Assembly: GCA_028867075.1 (NCBI GenBank)
Contig: JAGWGZ010000005.1
Coordinates: 1 to 42,466, forward strand
Direction of reading: 5' to 3'
DNA: 42,466 bases
From: Nanobdellota archaeon
GTDB lineage: Archaea; Nanobdellota; Nanobdellia; Pacearchaeales; GW2011-AR1
A program made the position numbers and the translations under genes. Below the pieces are notes generated by a model. It searched no databases. It worked only from the letters and a program-made list of their open reading frames with translations, and was not told the DNA's origin. Below, in pieces: positions 24,449 through 33,143 of the stretch; position 1 is the first letter of the stretch, and every line of letters begins with the position of its first letter.

Positions 24449-24661
24449 ATGAAGGTCGTCAAAAATCTCGGGCTAAACATTGAAGCCAGCGGTCTTGTAT
24501 CTGTTGTTTCAAACAGCACAGGCAGACATTATAATATTTCTGTAACAAAGCTGGTTTATAATGAGAAGACAGGTGCATATTCTCTCGTGGTGGAAGATTT
24601 GCTTCCGGTAATGACAGAAAGAATGGATAAAATAGAAAGGGCACTGGAGGAATATAGATAA
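24449..24661 (+). CDS. Hypothetical 70-aa protein in the ribosomal operon
   Basis: Starts at the ATG one base after the rpsL stop codon and ends one base before the next small ORF, so it is tightly coupled on both sides. The frame is open further upstream into rpsL, but the junction ATG is the natural start. The protein (MKVVKNLGLNIEASG...) appears beta-rich with a C-terminal helix (MTERMDKIERALEEYR). I do not recognise a family. Archaeal str clusters do not normally contain it. Confidence 0.65.
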   Translation: MKVVKNLGLNIEASGLVSVVSNSTGRHYNISVTKLVYNEKTGAYSLVVEDLLPVMTERMDKIERALEEYR

Positions 24662-24662
24662 A

Positions 24663-24839
24663 ATGGATTACAATATGCTAAGCGATGTTGCTGAATATGT
24701 CTCAATGGGTTGTGCTATCATTGCTGCAGCCGGTGCAGTTTATGCTCTATTCGGAAAAAGCAGATTTGCAAAATACATCAATGGAAGCTCTAATCAGACA
24801 TTAAAAGAAAATAATTTAGAGAAAGAGGTTAAGCAGTAA
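24663..24839 (+). CDS. 58-aa single-helix membrane protein in the ribosomal operon
   Basis: Short ORF read directly. It starts one base after the preceding stop and ends one base before the rpsG ATG. The protein opens MDYNMLSDVAEYVSMG, has one hydrophobic helix (about residues 15-30, CAIIAAAGAVYALF) and a polar C-terminal tail. The exact fit between two genes on the same strand supports real coding. A membrane protein wedged between uS12 and uS7 genes is unusual. Function unknown. Confidence 0.65.
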   Translation: MDYNMLSDVAEYVSMGCAIIAAAGAVYALFGKSRFAKYINGSSNQTLKENNLEKEVKQ

Positions 24840-24840
24840 A

Positions 24841-25455
24841 ATGCCAACACCGAGAGCAATTCCGCAGTTTAAGATTTTTGATAAGTATGATTTATCAGGT
24901 ATTTCTGTGAAAGATCCCGGATTGAGGCAAGTAATTTTCTTGGAACCAAAATTGATTTTGAAAAGCCAGGGGCGAAATGTCCAGAAGTTCGGGCAGGCAA
25001 AAGTCAATATTGTCGAAAGACTAATGAACAGGCTCGCTGTCGCCGGGCATAGAGGAAAGAAGCACAAGATTCAGAAAGGGCGTTCAACAGGAAAATACTC
25101 AAAGAACATGAAAATAATTCTCGAAGCACTTGAATTAATTGAAAAAAAGACAAGCAAAAATCCTGTTGAGGTCCTTGTAAATGCAATTGAAAACTCCGCC
25201 CCAAGAGATGAAATCACAGTTATAGAATACGGGGGCGCAAGGTATCCGCAGGCAGTGGATGTCTCTCCGCTGCGAAGAGTCAATCTTGCAATACGCTGGC
25301 TTATTCATGGCGCTTCCGACAGGGCATTCAACAAGAAAAAGACAATAGCACAGGCAATTGCAGAGGAAATAATGCTTGCGGCTGACAACAGCGGTGACAG
25401 TTTTTCCGTGAGAAAAAAGAACGAATCCGAGAAACAGGCTGATTCTGCAAGATAA
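24841..25455 (+). CDS. rpsG: Small ribosomal subunit protein uS7
   Basis: Assembly-initiating protein of the 30S head. Archaeal-type uS7 of 204 residues: KFGQAKVNIVERLMNRLAVAG near the middle, GRSTGKYSKNMKIILEALELIEKKTSKNPVEVLVNAIENSAPRDE as the core, YPQAVDVSPLRRVNLAIRWL for rRNA contact, and the C-terminal AEEIMLAADN. It follows the 58-aa membrane protein ORF by one base. The charged C-terminal tail (residues 190-204) is an ordinary extension. Confidence 0.97.
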   Translation: MPTPRAIPQFKIFDKYDLSGISVKDPGLRQVIFLEPKLILKSQGRNVQKFGQAKVNIVERLMNRLAVAGHRGKKHKIQKGRSTGKYSKNMKIILEALELIEKKTSKNPVEVLVNAIENSAPRDEITVIEYGGARYPQAVDVSPLRRVNLAIRWLIHGASDRAFNKKKTIAQAIAEEIMLAADNSGDSFSVRKKNESEKQADSAR

Positions 25456-25489
25456 TAATTCTTTTAAACTAGAGGGAGGTTCATCAATT

Positions 25490-25777
25490 ATGAGAAGGCA
25501 CACACTGGTTGGTATATCCTATGATGAAAATTCTCCTTCAGTTGCACTGAACTTTGATGGATGGGGAGCGGTCCTCTCGCGTGAATTGCATAATGGAAAA
25601 TATCTGAATATGGATCTGGCGAAGAGATTGAAACCTGGTGATGATGTTCTGATAGAAGGAGCACCGGATGATGATCCGAGGGATTTTGTGAATCACGGCG
25701 GAGGCAAAGTAACATTGGTGTATGTGCAGGATAAGGCAGATCATAACAAGTTTGACTTATTGTATGTCCTAAGGTAA
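25490..25777 (+). CDS. Hypothetical protein
   Basis: 95 residues starting at an ATG preceded by a good Shine-Dalgarno sequence (GAGGGAGGTT, about 9 bases away), which favours this strand over an equally long opposite frame. The protein is soluble with a strand-rich pattern, for example TLVGISYDENSPSVALNFDGWG and VTLVYVQDKADHNKFDLLYVLR. It looks like a small beta-barrel, but no family could be named. It lies between rpsG and fusA, outside the usual archaeal order. Confidence 0.65.
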   Translation: MRRHTLVGISYDENSPSVALNFDGWGAVLSRELHNGKYLNMDLAKRLKPGDDVLIEGAPDDDPRDFVNHGGGKVTLVYVQDKADHNKFDLLYVLR

Positions 25778-25841
25778 ATAACACCTTGAAAACATTTAAA
25801 AAAGAATTTTCTTAATTCATAATATTACTGTTAAAATAAAA

Positions 25842-28034
25842 ATGGCAGACAAAGAATCGCAATCACAAAAGATACAGAGAATCAACAGAGTTCAGAAGAA
25901 CATAAGGAACATAGCGACGAGCGCGCACATTCACCATGGAAAGACCGCACTCACAGATAATCTTCTTGCTGCTTCTGGATACATGGCTGCAAAAAATGCG
26001 GGAAATCTTGAAGAAGGAATGGCAACATGGCAGCATGCCGATGAACAGGAGAGGTTAATGACAGTTGATGCTGCAAATGTCTCAATGGTTCATGAATACC
26101 AGGGGGAAGAATATTTAATCAATCTCATTGACACGCCGGGGCACGTTGATTTTGGAGGAAATGTCACGAGGGCCATGAGGGCCATAGACGGAACAATTGT
26201 ACTTGTCTGCGCTGTTGAAGGAATAATGCCCCAGACAGAAACTGTCATAAAGCAGGCACTGAGGGAGAGAGTCAAGCCGGTTTTGTTCATAAACAAGGTT
26301 GACAGGCTGATGAATGAGATGAAGCTTACTCCGGAAAGCATGCAGGGGAGATTTGTAAAAATAATTGAAGAGTTCAATGACTTGATCAGGAAGATAGCAG
26401 AACCGGAATTCAAAAGCAAGTGGCTCGTTAACATCAATGATGGAAGCGTCGCATTCGGAAGCGCAAAGGGAAATTGGGCCCTGTCTGTTCCTTTCATGAA
26501 GAAAAAAGGAATCACATTCAAGGATATTTTCACGCTGGAAACAATGTCTGAAGAAGAGAAAAAAGACTGGACCTGGAAAAACGCACCTTTGTATGAGGTT
26601 CTTCTTGACATGGTAGTAAAGCATCTTCCAAATCCTCTTGAAGCGCAGAAATACAGAATTCCAAAGATCTGGCATGGGGAACTTGAAAGCGAATTCGGAA
26701 AAGATCTGTTAAGCTGCAATCCAAAAGGAAAAATCGGGTTTGTCATAACAAGAATCGTCATTGACCAGCGCTCAGGGAAAGAGATCTCGGCGGGCAGGTT
26801 ATTCTCGGGAACCCTGAAAAACGGAATGGATGTCCACCTTAATCTCGCAAACAGAGATCAGAAAATACAGCAGATATTAATTTACAACGGCATAAAACCA
26901 GAGCAGATTGAAGAAATTGGGGCAGGGAATGTGCTTGCAATCTCAGGAATAACAGGGGAAGCCGGAGAAACGATCACCCTTGAGCCTGAAACTCCTTTTG
27001 AAGAACTCAAGCATATTTTTGAGCCAGTCGTTACAAAATCCATTGAAGTAAAGAAACTAATGGACTTGCCGAAACTTATTGAGATACTAAAGCAGGTTGC
27101 AAAAGAAGACCCCTCTGTAAAAGTTGAAATTAATGAACAGACTGGAGAGAGCTTAATTTCTGGCATGGGTGAACTGCACCTGGAGATTATAGAAAACAGA
27201 ATTAAAACAGAGAAAGGCCTGGATGTAAAGACATCCCCGCCAATCGTCGTTTACAGAGAAACAGTCAACAAAGAATCGCGGGAAGTTGAAGGGCGTTCTC
27301 CTAATAAGCACAACAGCTTCTTCATAAAAATTGAGCCACTGGAGGATGATGTTTACGAAGCAATAAAGAGCGGAGAGATTCCTGAAGGAAGAGTCAAGAA
27401 AAAGAGCCAGGACCTGGCGAACAAGTTTGCAAGATTTGATAACTGGGATAATGACACCGTCAAGAACATAAGGGATATTTACAAGGGGAACATATTCCTC
27501 GATGAGACAAAGGGAGAAGTCCATATCGGGGAAGTCATTGAAATGGTCCTTGATGCTTTTGAGATGGTTATGGACCAGGGGCCTTTGGCAAGAGAACCCT
27601 GTGTGAAGATGAGAATCTCTCTCGCAGATATCAGACTGCACGAAGACGCAATTCACCGTGGCCCTGCCCAGGTTTATCCTGCTGTCAGAGAAGCAATAAC
27701 AGAGGCGATGAAAACAGCGGATGCTTCACTCCTTGAGCCGGTGCAGGTTCATGTCATAGAATGTCCTGACAAATTCATGGGCGAAATGACAAAACTCGTC
27801 GGCGGAAAAAGAGGGCAGCTGCTGAATGTCTCGCAGGAAGACTTCGGGGTTGAAATAAGAGCAAAGATTCCTGTCGCTGAAATGATCGGCTGGAGCAACG
27901 ATTTGCGTTCTGCTACAGAGGGAAGAGGAACCTCGTCTCTTGCAGACCAGCTCTTTGAGAGAATCCCCGTCAACATGCAGGTGGATGTCATAAGAAAGAT
28001 CAGGGATAGAAAGGGCCTCGCTGAAAACCAATAG
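25842..28034 (+). CDS. fusA: Translation elongation factor 2
   Basis: Ribosome translocase (aEF-2), 730 residues, normal length. GTPase motifs: P-loop AHIHHGKT (28-35), switch region, DTPGHVDFGG (G3) and NKVDRL (G4). The P-loop carries histidine (H31) where the family has aspartate (AHIDHGKT). Later domains show GMGELHLEI and DIRLHEDAIHRGPAQVYP; the last holds H605, the position of the diphthamide modification, so the target residue is kept. A C-terminal GWSNDLRSATEGRGT matches the family. It has its own AT-rich promoter-like region. Confidence 0.96.
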   Translation: MADKESQSQKIQRINRVQKNIRNIATSAHIHHGKTALTDNLLAASGYMAAKNAGNLEEGMATWQHADEQERLMTVDAANVSMVHEYQGEEYLINLIDTPGHVDFGGNVTRAMRAIDGTIVLVCAVEGIMPQTETVIKQALRERVKPVLFINKVDRLMNEMKLTPESMQGRFVKIIEEFNDLIRKIAEPEFKSKWLVNINDGSVAFGSAKGNWALSVPFMKKKGITFKDIFTLETMSEEEKKDWTWKNAPLYEVLLDMVVKHLPNPLEAQKYRIPKIWHGELESEFGKDLLSCNPKGKIGFVITRIVIDQRSGKEISAGRLFSGTLKNGMDVHLNLANRDQKIQQILIYNGIKPEQIEEIGAGNVLAISGITGEAGETITLEPETPFEELKHIFEPVVTKSIEVKKLMDLPKLIEILKQVAKEDPSVKVEINEQTGESLISGMGELHLEIIENRIKTEKGLDVKTSPPIVVYRETVNKESREVEGRSPNKHNSFFIKIEPLEDDVYEAIKSGEIPEGRVKKKSQDLANKFARFDNWDNDTVKNIRDIYKGNIFLDETKGEVHIGEVIEMVLDAFEMVMDQGPLAREPCVKMRISLADIRLHEDAIHRGPAQVYPAVREAITEAMKTADASLLEPVQVHVIECPDKFMGEMTKLVGGKRGQLLNVSQEDFGVEIRAKIPVAEMIGWSNDLRSATEGRGTSSLADQLFERIPVNMQVDVIRKIRDRKGLAENQ

Positions 28035-28122
28035 GTCCGCGATGATTTCTGCGAAATACATCGGAAGGGATTGGCGGAAGATCAGTAATTGTCTTACTTC
28101 TTAGTGGTGACAGTTCATAAGA

Positions 28123-28130
28123 TTTATAAG
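28123..28130 (+). promoter_or_regulatory. TATA box of the transglutaminase-like gene
   Basis: TTTATAAG lies about 25 bases before the ATG at 28152, so this gene has its own leaderless transcript between fusA and the EF-1A gene. Confidence 0.5.
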
Positions 28131-28151
28131 TAACAGAGTTATAAAATTATT

Positions 28152-28793
28152 ATGAAAAAAGACAACAAAATAATAAAGGGAATTAAGAGAGCAGCACAAG
28201 CCGGTATGCTTGCATTTACATTAAATTATGCAATGCCCATTGTCATAGTTAATGATATCTCTGCAATCAGGAGAGGAGACTTGCCCGAGAGTTATCTTGA
28301 GGATATAAATCACTCTCCTGTTCACGATAAAAACAGGAGTTGGGGAGCTGAAAGATATCTAAATCTTGCAAACATTGTTGTAGATGATATTGAAAAACAA
28401 AAGGATTGGGTGTGCCAAGATTATGCGGGCGCAGTTTATGAGACTTACTTGGACATAATCAGAGCAAATAACAGGAAAGATTTGGAAAAGAAAATCAGAT
28501 TAGCATACAATTATGATTTTGAAAATTCAAGCCAGGGACATGTATGGATTGAAATCAATGAGAATGGAAAGTGGATTCCAAAAGGAGTAACTCCCTGGGA
28601 GCTTAATTCTTATGGAGTACCACAATCGAGAAATCCAAAAGATTACAAGCCTGAATTTGTAAGCATTCCTGGAAAAAGAATAACTTACCCTGTTTCATTC
28701 CATTCCCTCATCAAAACAGGCGGTGCTGTTAAAATATTTTATAACCTCGCTGGAAATATTGCAAAAGCATCTAGTGAGAACAATCAAAACTAA
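28152..28793 (+). CDS. Membrane-anchored transglutaminase-like protein
   Basis: 213 residues. A basic N-terminus is followed by one hydrophobic segment (about 17-34, GMLAFTLNYAMPIVIV), probably a signal anchor. The outer part has a transglutaminase-like Cys and His: C88 in DWVCQDYAGAVYETYL and H130 in GHVWIEINENGKWIP. The third catalytic residue, usually Asp after the tryptophan strand, is not evident (IPKGVTPWE), so activity is uncertain. The family includes proteases and cell-surface enzymes. It interrupts the usual fusA to EF-1A spacing and has its own promoter. Confidence 0.65.
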   Translation: MKKDNKIIKGIKRAAQAGMLAFTLNYAMPIVIVNDISAIRRGDLPESYLEDINHSPVHDKNRSWGAERYLNLANIVVDDIEKQKDWVCQDYAGAVYETYLDIIRANNRKDLEKKIRLAYNYDFENSSQGHVWIEINENGKWIPKGVTPWELNSYGVPQSRNPKDYKPEFVSIPGKRITYPVSFHSLIKTGGAVKIFYNLAGNIAKASSENNQN

Positions 28794-28802
28794 ACCGCAA
28801 AA

Positions 28803-28810
28803 TTTATAAA
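28803..28810 (+). promoter_or_regulatory. tuf: TATA box of the EF-1A gene
   Basis: TTTATAAA lies about 60 bases before the ATG, giving a leader of roughly 30 bases. Confidence 0.45.
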
Positions 28811-28865
28811 CGTAATTTTTTATTAAACAATATCAAAAATTCTTTCGGGAATTTAACATATTAAC

Positions 28866-30149
28866 ATGGCTAAAGAAAAACCAAACATGAACGTCGTGTT
28901 CGTCGGGCACGTTGACGCTGGAAAGTCAACCACAGTCGGAAGGCTTTTGTTCGACTCGGGCGCTGTTTCCGAGCAGGAAATGGCAAAGCTTAAGCAGGAA
29001 GCTGAAAAGCACGGAAAGATTGGATTCGAGTTCGCATATGTCATGGACCAGATCCGAGAATCAAGAGAAAGAGGAGTTACAATTGACCTTGCTTACAGAA
29101 AAATTCTTACAAACAAATTCCAGATAACAATCATTGACGCGCCTGGACACAAGGACTTCGTCAAGAACATGATTACAGGAGCAAGCCAGGCTGATGCTGC
29201 ATTCCTTGTTATATCAGCACCTTCCGGAGTTGAACTTCAGACAAAAGAGCACCTTTGGTTGCTTAGAACAATGGGTGTCCAGAATGTTGCAGTTATAGTC
29301 AATAAAATGGACATGGTTGAATTCAAGGAAGATAGATTCAAGAAAGTCAAAGAAGAGGTCAGTCAGCTTTTGGGCGCTGTCGGATACAAGCTTGACAAGG
29401 TTCAGTTTATCCCGATTGCAGGCCTGAAGGGAGATAATGTTGTGAAGAAATCAGCAAATATGTCCTGGTATAGCGGACCAACAGTCATGGAGCAGTTTGA
29501 CCTGTTCCCGATGCCTGAACTCCCAACAAACCTTCCAATGAGAATGCCTGTTCAGGACGTTTATGAGATTACCGGAATCGGAACAGTTCCCGTCGGAAAA
29601 GTTGAAACAGGAATAATGAAAGTAGGACAGAAAGTCAAGATACTTCCAGGAAGAACAGGAAAAGGTGTTGATGGTGAAGTCAAGACAATTGAAATGCACC
29701 ATGAGGCAATACCGGAAGCTGTTGCAGGAGATAATGTCGGAATAAACATAAGAGGGGTAGGAAAGAAAGACATTGCAAGAGGAGATGTTATTTGCGATGC
29801 GTCCGCGCCAGTTCCGATTGTTGAAGAGTTCACAGCAATGATAACAATAATCAACCACCCAACTGTTTTGGCAAAGGGATACACACCTGTATTCCACGTC
29901 CACACTGCCCAGGTTCCATGCCAGTTCGTCGAGCTTTTGGAGCAGATAGATCCTAGAACAGGGCAGGTTATTAAGGAACACCCTGACTTTTTGAAGAACG
30001 GGGATCTTGCAAAGGTTAAGATAAAACCACAGGGAAATCTCGCTCTTGAAACACAAAAGCAGAATCCGTTCATGTCAAGATTCGCAGTCAGAGACGCAGG
30101 ACAGACAGTTGCAGCAGGCGTCTGCATTGAACTGAAGGCAAAGGCCTAA
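28866..30149 (+). CDS. tuf: Translation elongation factor 1-alpha (EF-Tu counterpart)
   Basis: Delivers aminoacyl-tRNA to the ribosome as a GTP complex. 427 residues. GTPase motifs are complete: GHVDAGKS (14-21), the switch I segment [28 protein letters not shown] (G3) and NKMDMVEF (G4). Domain 2 and 3 landmarks include [16 protein letters not shown] and [20 protein letters not shown]. It is the last translation gene of the cluster. In many archaea rps10 follows, but here the next gene is an unrelated exported protein. Confidence 0.97.
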   Translation: MAKEKPNMNVVFVGHVDAGKSTTVGRLLFDSGAVSEQEMAKLKQEAEKHGKIGFEFAYVMDQIRESRERGVTIDLAYRKILTNKFQITIIDAPGHKDFVKNMITGASQADAAFLVISAPSGVELQTKEHLWLLRTMGVQNVAVIVNKMDMVEFKEDRFKKVKEEVSQLLGAVGYKLDKVQFIPIAGLKGDNVVKKSANMSWYSGPTVMEQFDLFPMPELPTNLPMRMPVQDVYEITGIGTVPVGKVETGIMKVGQKVKILPGRTGKGVDGEVKTIEMHHEAIPEAVAGDNVGINIRGVGKKDIARGDVICDASAPVPIVEEFTAMITIINHPTVLAKGYTPVFHVHTAQVPCQFVELLEQIDPRTGQVIKEHPDFLKNGDLAKVKIKPQGNLALETQKQNPFMSRFAVRDAGQTVAAGVCIELKAKA

Positions 30150-30222
30150 TTCAGATTGTCTCTTTGTTTCTTAATTCTATTAATGCATTTTACATTTCAA
30201 TAAAACTTAAAAGGGGATATCT

Positions 30223-31200
30223 TTGTTTAATGAAATGAAGAAGCGCAATAAGATTATTGCATCCATTCTAGCAATCCTTGCATTTTTCGGAGCAGAAGCA
30301 TATTGGCTCAGAGATGACATAGCTATCAAAATTGCAGATGCCCGCAGGCAAAATACTCCGATAGTAAAGCCAATCGAATATCATGACAGAGCAGTCATAG
30401 TTGTGGGCAAGGGGGATCCCTTTTTCTATTCTGAGAAAGGCAGAGAGGATATACTAGAACCATCCCTTGAATTATACAATTTTTTCAGTTCTAATCTCGG
30501 TAAAAGCAATGTTTCCTTCTTTGTCCCCAAACAAATGATGTGCAAATTACCTCCAGAGGTAGAAATTACAGGTCCTGATACGAAAGAGAGTGTTGACTCT
30601 GCAATAGAATCTTCTGCAAAAAATGCAAGAAATCTTTACATTATTCTTATGGAAACTCCCTTAAGAGAACGCGACACTCTGCTTAATGGTGTTGGAGAAA
30701 ATCCATGGATAAATCTAGACGGGGGAGAATATAGTTCAAGAGAGCTACTGCCCACAATAAAAGACGGATGCCAAGAGTCTACAATTTTAATAGAGAACAT
30801 AGCCGATTATGGCAATTACCTTCGGGGGTTAACAGGCATTCCCATTTGGCAAATAGGCCCTTTTATACGCTTTACCGGATTAAGAGAAAGTGCGGGAACA
30901 GGGGTTGCCAGTGCAACCTATGGTTCTTATGCTCCGGCATTTATCTCTGGAATAGCGACTAACCCGAATTATAATTGGAGAGCTCCGAGAAATCTTCTTG
31001 CATTTGCGGTAAATCCATATGATTCTAAAGGAAGAATGTTCGGACGCGGTCTTGTTGAGAGATATAAAGAATCACCAGCTCAGTCTCTGCAAGATCTTCT
31101 AAAACCGGATTTGAGCTCTGGTTTGTATGTGAACGAAAAGGGAGACTTGGAACCCATAAATAAAAGTCCCACATATGAAGACCCCCTCTTTACAAAATGA
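30223..31200 (+). CDS. Exported or membrane-anchored protein, unknown
   Basis: 325 residues from a TTG at 30223 that follows a GGGG-rich stretch (30213-30216); an in-frame ATG at 30235 is the alternative. A basic start and one hydrophobic helix (about 9-25, IIASILAILAFFGAEAYW) suggest a signal anchor. The outer domain looks alpha/beta, with strands such as AVIVVGKG and NLYIILMETP and a later STILIENIADYGNYLRG. The strand order loosely recalls caspase/legumain folds, but the catalytic His-Gly and Cys are not present, so that is only an impression. It lies alone after the EF-1A gene. Confidence 0.6.
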   Translation: MFNEMKKRNKIIASILAILAFFGAEAYWLRDDIAIKIADARRQNTPIVKPIEYHDRAVIVVGKGDPFFYSEKGREDILEPSLELYNFFSSNLGKSNVSFFVPKQMMCKLPPEVEITGPDTKESVDSAIESSAKNARNLYIILMETPLRERDTLLNGVGENPWINLDGGEYSSRELLPTIKDGCQESTILIENIADYGNYLRGLTGIPIWQIGPFIRFTGLRESAGTGVASATYGSYAPAFISGIATNPNYNWRAPRNLLAFAVNPYDSKGRMFGRGLVERYKESPAQSLQDLLKPDLSSGLYVNEKGDLEPINKSPTYEDPLFTK

Positions 31201-31268
31201 GAGTGGTTACGACACTGTGAGTAGGTTTTCACATAAATCTTTTTAAATTCATTTAATCAGAATACATT

Positions 31269-31430
31269 ATGGCAAGAGAAAACGGGGAGATAATAAAAAG
31301 GGCTGTGATTTCCGGCGCTGCGCATGCCTTGAAATTTAAGGAGAAAAATCCTTCTGCAAGCGATTCTGAAGCCCTGCGGGAAGTCGTGAGAGAACTTGAA
31401 ACAATAATAAGAGAGATTGACAGGGAATAA
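31269..31430 (+). CDS. Hypothetical 53-aa helical protein
   Basis: Short ORF read directly from the sequence. It has a TATA-like TTTTTAAATT about 25 bases before the ATG, giving a leaderless start. The protein begins MARENGEIIKRAVISGAAHA and continues with a long charged helix (SEALREVVRELETIIREIDRE). It looks like a small helical hairpin. Unknown family. Confidence 0.55.
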   Translation: MARENGEIIKRAVISGAAHALKFKEKNPSASDSEALREVVRELETIIREIDRE

Positions 31431-31482
31431 ATATATTTCACACTCCAATAATTCTTAAAAATAGATTAGTACAAAAATAGTT

Positions 31483-31764
31483 ATGGGATTATATGATTAT
31501 GAAGAGGTTATGGATTCATTGATAAATTATGATCATTTTAGGACCGCTAAAGAATCTTTCCAAGGAGATAAAACGGAGGTTAATGCTAAAGCCCTAATGT
31601 ATTGGATACAAAACGTAAGGAGATTACCAAATTCTCGGATAAGAGCATATCTTCCATACTCTATGGGGGTGGACGATCATGCATTAGGATTATTAGAAGA
31701 AGAGTGCAAAAAAGTTTTGATTCCAATCGCCAAGTTAACAATTCAAATCGTCCATAACATTTAA
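31483..31764 (+). CDS. Hypothetical protein
   Basis: 93 residues with an ATG start and a TATA-like TTCTTAAAAATAG about 25 bases upstream. The protein is mostly helical and soluble (MGLYDYEEVMDSLINYDHF; LLEEECKKVLIPIAKLTIQIV). I do not recognise it. The 155 bases that follow, up to dnaG, hold only weak inverted repeats (TTCCG/CGGAA near 31770-31790) and no further gene. Confidence 0.55.
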   Translation: MGLYDYEEVMDSLINYDHFRTAKESFQGDKTEVNAKALMYWIQNVRRLPNSRIRAYLPYSMGVDDHALGLLEEECKKVLIPIAKLTIQIVHNI

Positions 31765-31920
31765 AAAAGTCTTTTCCGTTTGGATTTCGGAAGATATCAC
31801 GAGATATTGATTATCACATTCACTTTATACTAATTTCGGTTGAAAGTAAAGAAGAGTGGTTTGCTTAGGATATTTTCTATGAGACTTTAAGTTTCATCTA
31901 ACTAAAACAATTAAAGAAAA

Positions 31921-33090
31921 ATGGCAAAAATAAGTCCAGTATCAATAAAATACATGGTACATGCGAATTTTGCGGTCGAAGGCTTCCTGGAAAAGCCTGA
32001 TGTAATCGGAGCCCTTTTCGGGCAGACAGAGGGGCTTCTTGGTTCTGATCTGGAAATGAGAGAGCTGCAAAAAGAAGGCAAGATCGGAAGAATTGAAGTT
32101 GAACTTGAAAAGAAGGAAAAAAGGACAACCGGAAAAATTCATATTCCAACTGCGCTTGACCAGTCAGAGACAGCTTTGATTGCAGCAGCTATAGAAACAA
32201 TAGAAAGAATCGGCCCATGCGATGCCCAGATTGAAGTTGAAAGGATTGAGGATGTCAGGGGAAGCAAGAGAGATTACATTGTCGAAAGGGCAAAAAAGCT
32301 CATGAAAGACCTCTCCGGCGCTACAGACTCAAGGGAAATCTCAACAGAAATCAGGAGCTCAACAAGAGCGGCTGACATTGAGGAATACGGCGATGAAAAG
32401 CTCCCTTCAGGGGACTTGTCCGGAAATGAGATAATTGTCGTTGAGGGAAGAGCAGACGTTGTGAACCTCATGAGAAACGGAGTAAGCAATGTCATAGCCA
32501 TGAATGGGACAAAGCTTCCGAGAACAATCAGCGATCTGAGCCTTGAAAAAGACATCACCCTATTCGTTGACGGTGACCGGGGCGGAAGGCTGATAATCCA
32601 GAATGTTGTAGACAATGCAAAAGTCAGAGAGATTGCCGTGGCTCCGGACGGAAAAGAAGTTGAAGAGCTTACTGGCAAGGAAATTTTGCAGGCATTGAGA
32701 AAGAAAATGCCGGCAGCTGAATTTTTATCAAGAGATAGGTCTGAAAGGGCCTATCCTTCTTTTAACAGGTATCATGAAAGAGAACCAAAGAGAGAGGAAT
32801 CCAAGGAAAGAAAAGATGGTTTTGATGAAAAGAAAATTGAAGAAATATTCAACAGAATAAAAGGGACAGGAAAGGCTATAACACTTGACGGGAATCTTAA
32901 TGAGATAAAAGAAGTTTCTGTAAAAGGTTTGAATCTTTCATTAAAGAAGTCGGGAGGTGTGAAGGCAATCGTGATGGATGGCACCGCAACAAACACTCTG
33001 ATAAAAACTGCAGAAGAAGAGGGTTGTGAAGTATTGGCTGCAAAAAATTTCACTTCAACTGATACAAAGATGAAATTAATGAGCTTCTAG
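31921..33090 (+). CDS. dnaG: DnaG-type TOPRIM primase (archaeal)
   Basis: Archaeal DnaG, known for RNA primer synthesis in vitro and for association with the exosome. The N-terminus KPDVIGALFGQTEGLLGSDLEMRELQKEGKIGRI is family-specific. The TOPRIM domain shows the catalytic glutamate in VVEGRADV (E175) and the metal-binding D217 and D219 in FVDGDRGG. The C-terminal part (about 290-389) holds a charged linker followed by a second small domain. Length 389 is near the family norm. It stands alone. Confidence 0.95.
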   Translation: MAKISPVSIKYMVHANFAVEGFLEKPDVIGALFGQTEGLLGSDLEMRELQKEGKIGRIEVELEKKEKRTTGKIHIPTALDQSETALIAAAIETIERIGPCDAQIEVERIEDVRGSKRDYIVERAKKLMKDLSGATDSREISTEIRSSTRAADIEEYGDEKLPSGDLSGNEIIVVEGRADVVNLMRNGVSNVIAMNGTKLPRTISDLSLEKDITLFVDGDRGGRLIIQNVVDNAKVREIAVAPDGKEVEELTGKEILQALRKKMPAAEFLSRDRSERAYPSFNRYHEREPKREESKERKDGFDEKKIEEIFNRIKGTGKAITLDGNLNEIKEVSVKGLNLSLKKSGGVKAIVMDGTATNTLIKTAEEEGCEVLAAKNFTSTDTKMKLMSF

Positions 33091-33143
33091 AATTCTGAAA
33101 TATATCCCGTAATCTTTTTAGAGCTGAGATTAACAATATAACG

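Noticed and set aside
25488-25784. 98-aa minus-strand frame opposite the 95-aa protein
   Set aside because: The plus-strand frame has a clear ribosome binding site and the operon direction.
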